Positions 57,235 through 64,000 of a DNA stretch of 64,000 nucleotides are shown in pieces. The notes beneath the pieces were generated by a model. That model made no database searches. It saw nothing but the letters and a program-made list of their open reading frames with translations, and had not been told where the DNA came from. Each line of letters starts with the position of its first letter. Position 1 is the stretch's first letter. The DNA lies in NCBI GenBank assembly GCA_028673005.1, contig CM054116.1, positions 24,405,840 to 24,469,839 on the forward strand, in the 5' to 3' direction. Origin of the DNA: Tanypteryx hageni. Its lineage: Eukaryota > Arthropoda > Insecta > Odonata > Petaluridae. The translations under genes were made by a program, and so were the position numbers.

Positions 57235-57790
57235 AAGTAAAGGTTGCTTGTTTCAGGCCTATTGCAGAGATTCAGATACTGCAGAGAAATTTATTTATAA
57301 ATTTTCCAAGTTTGTTGTGGATAAAAATCTTACTGCTGTGCAAATCTATAATGCCAATGAAATGCCTATTTTGGCAGTGTCTTTCTCATGGCGTGCTTGC
57401 AGCTGGTGATGAGGCCATGACATGCGGAGAGGAATCAAAGGAGATGCTGAAGGTCCTTGCATGTGCAAAAAGAGCAGGCATGAACACACTCAAATTAATG
57501 ATGATCAGTAAAGACGCAAACCCTCGTTAAAGGGTATCAAGATTTTTCCCATCCATTACTGTGAAAGCTAATGTGCATGGATAACTCTGCAAATAACATT
57601 TGGCTGGTTTTGGAATCATTTAGCACTGGAGGGCCATGCGCATTGAAATATCAAAATTATTTTGATATTAGATAACTGCCATGCCAATCCCTTTTGGTAT
57701 CCAAATCGTTCAATCATTTACAAAACTAATTTTATGGCAGCACCCCTAAAAATCATCTGTGGCATCCCAGTGTTCCATGGCAACCAGCCG
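57235..57790 (+). pseudogene. Tigger transposase fragment, decayed
   Basis: Plus strand: NLTAVQIYNANEMPIL (from YNADETGLFW), LSHGVLAAGDEAMTCGEESK, LKVLACAKRAGMNTLKLMMI and SKDANPR (from IGKSANPR), then after shifts KIILILDNCHANPFW (from LLILDNCPAHP). The first catalytic Asp is replaced. Confidence 0.75.
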
Positions 57791-58302
57791 AGACGATAAC
57801 AAAACCAATCGTGAATGCTCACTGCTGCCGCCCTACTTCTGCCAAATAGTCTCCCACGTATACATTGTATCCGCTCGTATACGCCGAACTAATCAAGCCT
57901 GAAATCTTTGGCGCCATTACTAACCTGGCGCCTGTGTGCGTCGCGCACATTGCACACTGTGCCGGCTCGCCCCTGGCCCCCTGGGGTCGGCACTCGGATA
58001 GGAAAACTGGGACCGTCTGGAGCCAGAGTAATGTCATGTAATATAACAAAACGCACTACAGCGCTGGAGGGAAAGTACGGGAGTTGGGGAAGTAAGTAGC
58101 GGGCGCTTACGCTCGTTTGCTGTTTGCGGAACGGCTGTTGGGTGGTTAGCAGTGATAAGTGATATTGATATCGGCTCGGCTGCTGGGCGATTAGTGGTAT
58201 TGTTATCGACATGTCACGAGTTCTGTAATACTAGTTTTTATCGTTGAAGTACCTCTGTTTGAGGTTGACGTCGTTTTGTAGATTTTGACGCATCCACTTA
58301 TT
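57791..58302 (+). promoter_or_regulatory. GC-rich 5' region of the dsRBD gene
   Basis: A sharp rise in G+C (for example GCCGGCTCGCCCCTGGCCCC near 57960) ends at the ATG at 58303. In an AT-rich genome this fits a CpG-rich promoter and 5' UTR. No TATA box is claimed. Confidence 0.45.
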
Positions 58303-58415
58303 ATGACGGCGATAACTCCTGTTTCTATCTTGAACGAGTATATGTTTAGGCACGGGCAAGTTCCACAATATGAGCTTGTTCATGGTTCTGCCGGGCATGA
58401 CACTGTATTTGAATA
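58303..58415 (+). CDS. dsRBD gene exon 1, part before the transposon
   Basis: 37 codons from ATG to FEY. Contains the PVSILNEY helix and the PQYEL strand. The last two bases, TA, are the left target copy. Confidence 0.7.
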
Positions 58416-60734
58416 CAGTCAAACTCGGCTATAACGAGCGCCACGGGACCGTTTAGTTTTGCTCGTTATAGCCGTTAAACTTAATATCCGTGAAGGCAAA
58501 AGCATGCATGCGTATCGTGAAATATGACATAAGCAGTAAAAGTGAATATATAAACAGAAAGGTTATTTAGTAAATTTATGAAAAAACCTAAAAATGAGAA
58601 TAAACTAGAAAATTTAAAGTAAACATACGTACATATAAAATTTACTCACAGCTGTATCCTTAATCACTCCCCTTTTTACAAAAATAACTTTGAATAGTAG
58701 CCTGTTTCAAAGATTTCACTTTGAAGTCCCTTAAGTTTCCTCTTATTACACTTAGTGCACTAAAAACACCATCGGAAATGTTAATGTTTTAAAAAAAATC
58801 ATTTAATGTTTCCACGGCATCCTGAGTAAGGATTGTGTCTTCGACACATTCAGCATTGTCTTCATCACTGTCTGCTGTGCTTTATACTGTCTCTATTATT
58901 TCACTCTCCGTAGGAATTCCACTGGTAATCAAATCATCAACAACATGAACAAAATTGTCAATGCCATTTACATGGTCAAAATTCGCAATTCCATTTTCTT
59001 TAAGCCATTCTGATTTTCATCAACGTTATGGTTATCAATCGAAAATTCTCCCGATATTAAACCAGACTTTCGAAAACAGTTTATGATCGTTGTAGGTGAA
59101 ACATGCACCTGTCATCAAATGAATTGCATCCAATACAGAGTCGTTGCCATCTAAACCTCTTTCCCTATTTTCAATCAACTGTAGAACAAAAAATCGCTTG
59201 AAATGGCATTTAAAACTTTTAATTATCCCCATGTCCATTGGCTGCAAAATAGAAGTCGCATTAGGAGACAAAAACACCAGTTTTACATTGGACAACTCCT
59301 GCATATGTGGGTGCGCAGGACAGTTATCGACAAGGAGTAAAATGTTTCTATTTTTCCTCCGTAACTCTTTGTTCCACTGACTTACATATTGCTGAAAAAT
59401 ATTGGAAGTTATTATTTTAGTTATTAGCTGCATATTCAACGGGAAGCTTCTTTACATTTTTGAAACAACGTGGCTTTTGTGACTTACCAATAACAAAAAG
59501 TTTTTTTTTGTCAGTGCCATTCATGTTTGCGCACATAAAAACTGTTAAACGATTCTTAGGTCTTTTGCCACCAACACATTTGTCACCTTTGAATTTAAAC
59601 ATTGCATCAGGTATCATGTTGTAAAACAGTCCGGTTTCTTCGGCATTGTAGATGTCTTCTTCTCTGTAACCTTTTCCACACTCCTCCCAAACACTTTTCA
59701 CCCATTCACTTGCCGTTTTTGTATCTGCTGACAGGGCCTTTCGCATAAACAATGTTATGCCGATTTTTAAAACGGTCAAGCCACCCGTTATTGCATGTGA
59801 AGTTCTCGTGTCCTAACTGTTTTGCAAATTTATCTGCCTGTACCTTGATGGGGAAACCAGCATTTCTCTGCCTCTTAAACCACTCCAGAGGTGCTTGATC
59901 AACAGTACCCAAGTCACTCTTCCTCATTTTCTTGTTCGTTGTTAGGTTGTTCTCTAGTGCAGATAAAATCGCTTCTTTGATTTTCCATAAGGTTGACACC
60001 GTAGACGACGATAAATTTAATTTTTTACACACTTCAACATTTTTTTACCACGTTCTAGCTCTCGAATAATATCAACCTTTTCGCGAATAGACAAACACTT
60101 CCTTTTATGTACGGACATGTTACTCGTTCAAGGGCAAAATCTCAACTGATTTTTATGATCAACGTTACGAACTTTCTTTGCAAACTGTGAGCATACCAAT
60201 TCCAGGAAGAGTTAATGAGGAGACGGATTAAACGTGGGATTTCCCATCTTTACGTGGGAAAGGGTGTTGGGTGCATTCGGCTGAGCGACGGGGGTGGGCG
60301 CCATTGTACATGCCCTTACCCCTTCCAAACACAACTTCCTGGCTGTAAAAGAGCTGGGGGTTGGGAGGAGAGGACAAAGGACCTCCGCGAGTGCCACTGT
60401 ACCTGCAAGTTGGGAATTCTTGGTTTGGACGAAGGGATTATTTTTAACAACAACGCCGCGGTCTTGAACCTCCCCGAGGGATAGGGTGTAGAGGCTGGAC
60501 TCGAGAACACAAGGTTACATATTTTGGGTCACTATGAGGATTGAAGGGGCTGACCGCCGCGCGTTTGAGACAGTGAGAAGTGATCGAAGTTTGCTCGATA
60601 TATCCGTGAAGCGTGCTCGTTATATACGTGAAATATTTGTATGTAAATGCATGTAAACTTATCTTGTAGGTAGCATTTGCTCACTATAGCCGTGAACTCG
60701 TTACAACCGTGCTCGTTATAAACGAGTTTGACTG
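58416..60734 (-). mobile_element. Tigger (pogo-superfamily) transposon with intact ends
   Basis: Inverted ends CAGTCAAACTCGGCTATAAC (left) and, as reverse complement, CAGTCAAACTCGTTTATAAC (right), bounded by TA at 58414-58415 and 60735-60736. 2319 bp. Related text (CTCGTTATAGCCG, GTGCTCGTTATA) recurs subterminally on both sides. Transposase on the minus strand. The end-to-end preservation suggests a fairly recent insertion. Confidence 0.92.
59035..60118 (-). pseudogene. Tigger transposase, frameshifted
   Basis: ATG at 60118: MSVHKRKCLSIREKVDIIRE (helix-turn-helix), with a shift in an A run near 60045. Then LNLSSSTVSTLWKIKEAIL and the CENP-B/Tc5 domain (APLEWFKRQRNAGFPIKVQA, NGWLDRFKNRHNIV). 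A shift near 59770 leads to DIYNAEETGLFYNMIPDAMF, where the first catalytic Asp (usual DET) is Glu, and RLTVFMCANMNGTDKKKLFV. Another shift near 59430 gives ILLLVDNCPAHPHMQELSNV (second Asp kept) and ATSILQPMDMGIIKSFKCHF (third Asp kept). Three shifts and one catalytic change make it inactive. Confidence 0.9.
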
Positions 60735-60770
60735 TATCTTGTTAAAGTAGACAAAGTATGCGGTATGTAC
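60735..60770 (+). CDS. dsRBD gene exon 1, part after the transposon
   Basis: Starts with the right TA copy and continues the same codon (FEY, then LVKVDKVCG). Candidate donors: GTATGC at 60756 (phase 0), GTATGT at 60763 (best consensus, but phase 1 does not fit exon 2), GTTTTG at 60771 (phase 0, keeps the normal domain spacing). Confidence 0.5.
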
Positions 60771-60837
60771 GTTTTGTGTATTTAAATAGTTTAATTTTCG
60801 TTATACAGACTTTGATGTATTTATTTATATTTTTCAG

Positions 60838-61005
60838 CGAAAGCGAAAGAAGAAAGAAGCAAAACATAATGCTGCTAATAAAGCGCTGGAAGAATTGGCA
60901 AAATCGGATGAAATAGTTCGAGCTCAGCTTTTGTTAACTAGTGGCATTCCTTCTAACAAGTTAGGAGATACACTAGATTTTAAACTGATTTTTGATAATT
61001 GTTGA
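60838..61005 (+). CDS. dsRBD gene exon 2
   Basis: In phase 0: RKRKKKEAKHNAANKALEEL, AKSDEIVRAQLLLTSGIPSN, then a TGA. A weak donor (GTTAGG near 60960) could allow splicing onward instead of ending here. Confidence 0.7.
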   Translation, partial: RKRKKKEAKHNAANKALEELAKSDEIVRAQLLLTSGIPSNKLGDTLDFKLIFDNC

Positions 61006-61432
61006 TAGTTTACATAAGCTGATGTACCATACCTTTGTTTTTGTTTACATTAAGTCTGCTAAGGAATTAATGGTATTTTAAACTTTTAGCTTATAATGCT
61101 GATATATCTTTTATATTAGCTAACGTTGGGATAATTTTTGTGGCTAAAGCTGGGTTGGATTTGAAGAATTCAAAGTTATTAAAAAGGTATTTTATTGAAG
61201 TATGGTAAATAATTTCTTCTAAACTCTTCAACTTTTTTAATGGCTTTGTGCTGACAACGATATATATCAGCTCAGGGGTTAAAATAACTCTTTAACAACC
61301 ACAGAAAGGTATAGTACGTCAATTATTCTAAACCAGCTCCTAAATTATTAATGTAGATGTTACAATGCTATAATTCCTAAGTGCTATAAAGTGACCCGAG
61401 GTGGCGGATTACAAGTGCAGTCCCAAAATTGG
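61006..61432. other. DNA after dsRBD exon 2
   Basis: No exon with a second dsRBD or other domain was recognised. Confidence 0.35.
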
Positions 61433-62226
61433 ACTTAATGGGTCGAGTGAATAAAAATTAAGCGAATGCTATAAGCATTTGCTTCATATTGAGTGAATAA
61501 AAGTTTGCTATTGCTTATAAGCATTTGCTACTCAGTTTTAAGCAAATGCTTACATTTTATGGAAGAAATCTCTTTGCAACTCTTCCTTCACTTGTGTTTG
61601 TTTACATTCCAAGTTTTACATAGTTGAATTTCAAACCAAAAACATAAATATATTGGGTAATATTTTTTAAAAAGTTGTTTATAATTTTTTTTAACTATTT
61701 CTTTTATAACTGAATTCGATAATATCACAAATCATGGGTGTATTTTTATTCAATTAGTTATAGTGATTTTATCCTGTCATCTGCCTTTATGGTGATTTTG
61801 GACACCACAAATTTTTCTATCTTACATACAGTTGTGCATTGTATGTGGTGATCTTCCCCGACTCCTATTTGAAATCCGGGATCACCTAAGTACCTTAAAA
61901 ATATTTCTATCTACTGTTTGGAAGATAGTATATTTCTTGATATTCTCCGAGTAACAGATTTGAAATATAGGTACTTAACATTTTCTTCAGAGGAACGATA
62001 TAAATTTTTATAACCGTTGGTTGTTGAAACTTTTCTCGTATTTTTTAACCTTTCGTGTCACCATAAATTACCATATTTATATTTAGGCTCATTTATCATG
62101 AAAATAGAGTACTTAGAAATATTTTAGCAAGCCCTTTACCTCACTTAAAAAAGTTTAAGCATATACTTAAAGCATTAAGCAAAAGCTCGGTTTTATTCAC
62201 ACAATTTTAAGCAAATGCTTAATGTA
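61433..62226. mobile_element. Foldback element with AAGCAAATGCTT ends
   Basis: The left side (61456-61555) and right side (62147-62222) carry inverted, imperfect copies of AAGCATTTGCTT ... ATTG.GTGAATAAAA. The palindrome AAGCAAATGCTT or a near copy occurs at least four times (about 61471, 61524, 61541, 62211). The interior is AT-rich and non-coding. Exact borders and target duplication are uncertain. Confidence 0.6.
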
Positions 62227-62384
62227 GTAGGAATGCTAGTATCAATACAAATCCACATACATCCACTTCTCTTACACCACCACCAACGATAACAATAGTT
62301 GGTTTAATCTCGTTGCTATGATTAATGCTTGTCTATCTTCTCACGCAAATCCAAATAAACATTTATCGCAGCACCAACGTAAAG

Positions 62385-62460
62385 ATCTGGTGGCCGAGGT
62401 GACTAAATCACTCGTCATATGCGATGGTGAGGTGAGGTGGTTTGAACCCTGCAAGCAGCT
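62385..62460 (+). mobile_element. tRNA-derived SINE fragment
   Basis: Box A-like TGGTGGCCGAGGTGACTAAA (from 62388) and box B GGTTTGAACCC (62439-62449) at tRNA spacing. Resembles a Ser/Leu-type tRNA head. Flanks do not form an acceptor stem. Confidence 0.6.
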
Positions 62461-63277
62461 TTGGATTTTTTTCAGATTAGATAGGGTCCAAAACATATAT
62501 ACATAAATATATATATATTAAGCGAAGTTAATATAAAACTTGGTAAAAACCTACTATCTCAGTGCTCTGCCAATGGATCAAGGCATCATACTACAGATAA
62601 ATACAAGTAATTGTGAGTGCATTTAAAAAGTGCTGCTTATCCATTGCCATTGATGGAAGTGAAGATGATGTTTTGTGGGAGTCTATGGGCAAAGTTCATA
62701 GTGGTTAAGATTGTGAGAGTGAGGACAACATCAAAGAGAGCATAGAGGGTTATGGTGACTGATATAGTATAAAGACCTATGATATTCAAGGAAATTATGG
62801 GACCCAATAAAATTTTTGCTAATTTTGTGGAATTTTTAATTTTTGCAGGAATCATATGTATTAGATCATAAAATCTTTTTTCTGTTTTGGCAGTCCAGAA
62901 ATCGTCTTGGATTCGGGTAAATACGGTATTTTTATATATGGTATGATTATATAAATGAAACAGCTCATTAATTATTAACATGTTTCTAGTTTTCTGGACA
63001 GAATACCACTACACATTGACATCAATTCCATATTAAAAATTTAATGTATAATTTTGTTGGTATTGAACTTTAAAAGCATATCATGAATTAGGTTGAAATA
63101 TTTTGAATTTATCATAGGTTCTTCTCTGAGGCTCTGTATGCTAAAAATACACAGCTATCAGCAGATGGTAGAGATTTAAAAATTCTCTCAACAAAATGTT
63201 TTTAATAATGTTGTCTCACATAAGGTTTTCTTTCTGGTTATTTAAAATTATTTCTCATTTTGCTTGAACTTATGCAG
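62461..63277. other. Intron or intergenic DNA before the last exon
   Basis: A TA run near 62505-62517. 62915-62935 has a MITE end (CGGGTAAATACGGTATTTTT). No exon joined in phase to 63278 was found. Confidence 0.35.
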
Positions 63278-63556
63278 ATGGAAGATGGAATGGCGAATCT
63301 TTGTCATAAACTGGAGGAGGCCACTGAGTGCTTAGAAGAGGAACAGGCTAGGTGCTGTGATCTTCGTAACCAGCTAACTACTACAAAGAGTTTATTACGT
63401 GATCTAGAAAGAGAACTAAAAGAGGCAAAAGTTGTGGAAATGAAATTAAGGGCAATGTTAAGGGATAAGGAAGCACTTTTAAAAGATGTTTTGGGTAATG
63501 AGAAAAGCAAAGATAAGGATGCAGTGAGTTATTGCAGGAGTATTACAAAGGAATAA
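63278..63556 (+). CDS. Terminal exon of a coiled-coil protein, gene unknown
   Basis: 92 codons and a TAA after the acceptor CTTATGCAG. Begins MEDGMANLCHKLEEATECLE, continues EEEQARCCDLRNQLTTTKSL, LRDLERELKEAKVVEMKLRA and ends SYCRSITKE. Strong heptad periodicity with alternating charge indicates a coiled coil from about residue 5 to 75. The upstream exon was not identified: joins to the dsRBD exon in the obvious phases give early stops. It may start at its own ATG with a spliced 5' UTR, or belong to a gene nested here. AATAAA follows at 63776-63781. Confidence 0.55.
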   Translation: MEDGMANLCHKLEEATECLEEEQARCCDLRNQLTTTKSLLRDLERELKEAKVVEMKLRAMLRDKEALLKDVLGNEKSKDKDAVSYCRSITKE

Positions 63557-63775
63557 CCTGATGGGGTAGGCAGATGTGTTTTTCATTGTAAAAATTTTAT
63601 TTTATCACATATTTGAGAAGTAATGCCATTTTCGTCAAAATCACTTAATAGAATTAATCATATTTGACATTAAATATTAATTTATTTATAGTTGCATAAC
63701 ATTTATACAGCATAGATTTTTTAAAGTCATTAATTCAAATGAAAATTTAACTAATGTTAAAATTTGTATGAATCA

Positions 63776-63781
63776 AATAAA
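63776..63781 (+). terminator. Polyadenylation signal (AATAAA)
   Basis: Canonical hexamer 220 bases after the stop of the 63278-63556 exon, supporting that exon as the last one of its gene. Confidence 0.45.
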
Positions 63782-64000
63782 TATGCATATTTTTATTTAA
63801 AGTTATGTTCTTTCAAATCAACTGTTTCATTACAGATTCAAAATTGTTATATTCTTATTGAAGTGAAAGTAATGAATTGGATTTTTAATTAAATAATAAT
63901 ATCTAATTAATTTCTGATTCAAGCTTATTGCAAAGTTTGTTTTTGTGATTATAAAATTATAATTGGCATGGAAATCAAGTTTTTATTTTTATGTTTACCT
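63782..64000. other. Right edge, unassigned
   Basis: AT-rich, nothing recognised. Confidence 0.4.

Larger units (their letters stand above)
58303..61005 (+). pseudogene. dsRNA-binding-domain protein gene interrupted by a Tigger transposon
   Basis: ATG at 58303 opens MTAITPVSILNEYMFRHGQV, then PQYELVHGSAGHDTVFEY: helix 1 and strands 1-2 of a double-stranded-RNA-binding domain, closest by eye to the TARBP2/PRKRA/R2D2 group that assists Dicer. At codon FEY the reading runs into Tigger (58416-60734) and stops. Leaving out the transposon and one TA copy, the frame continues LVKVDKVC before a splice donor near 60756-60771. Exon 2 (60838-61005, after TTTTCAG) gives RKRKKKEAKHNAANKALEEL, the KK..AKH..A helix that binds RNA backbone, and then a stop at 61005. 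Donor choice is unresolved. Whether a functional allele or alternative start exists is unknown. A second dsRBD was not found. Confidence 0.7.

Noticed and set aside
57908..58212. Open frames in the GC-rich region before the dsRBD ATG
   Set aside because: Present on both strands, expected by chance in GC-rich DNA; no domain recognisable.
1..64000. CRISPR arrays, operons, prophage or bacterial defence systems
   Set aside because: The window is spliced animal DNA; no regularly spaced short repeats with unique spacers and no prokaryotic gene organisation were seen.

Overview
The window is AT-rich nuclear DNA from a multicellular animal, most likely an arthropod. That placement is an inference from small spliced exons separated by kilobase introns full of transposon remains, and from the mixture of elements (Penelope-like, Helitron, piggyBac, Tigger/pogo, ZMYM-type hAT, Jockey/CR1-like LINEs, tRNA-derived SINEs). 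Nothing bacterial, viral or CRISPR-like is present. Well under a tenth of the sequence is host coding sequence.

Host genes, left to right. (1) SMC5 on the minus strand: its first three coding exons lie at 4048-3070 and the rest runs off the left edge. (2) ARMC6 on the plus strand, head-to-head with SMC5. It is a complete six-exon gene (5883-28356) encoding 463 residues with all splice phases compatible. (3) A putative two-exon coiled-coil gene on the minus strand (about 51016 to 32761), convergent with ARMC6, with a 17.6 kb intron; I do not recognise the protein. (4) A double-stranded-RNA-binding-domain gene on the plus strand (58303-61005). Its first exon is split by a 2.3 kb Tigger transposon with intact ends and a TA duplication. 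(5) A terminal coiled-coil exon at 63278-63556, gene unknown.

The introns and intergenic DNA hold most of the mobile elements. 1-3000: a hAT fragment and an old repeat that received two Penelope-like foldback insertions, each with a 12-bp target duplication and hammerhead-ribozyme-like cores. 6000-13045: decayed Tigger, another hammerhead-like Penelope tail and hAT MITEs. 16085-18732: a piggyBac element with intact TTAA-flanked ends and a broken transposase. 21300-28100: MITEs, SINEs, a POGK-like Tigger and LINE tails. 33215-50780: Tigger, LINE and hAT fragments plus two non-autonomous Helitrons, one complete from TC to CTAG. 52759-55962: the best-preserved ZMYM/DUF4371-type hAT. 58416-60734: the Tigger in the dsRBD gene. 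61433-62226: a foldback element built from a 12-bp palindrome.

SMC5 and ARMC6 may share regulatory DNA, but no pathway or operon joins the genes. The most interesting material is the ribozyme-bearing Penelope foldbacks, the transposon-interrupted dsRBD gene, the unrecognised coiled-coil gene and several repeat families with conserved secondary structure. All family assignments were made by eye, without database searches.
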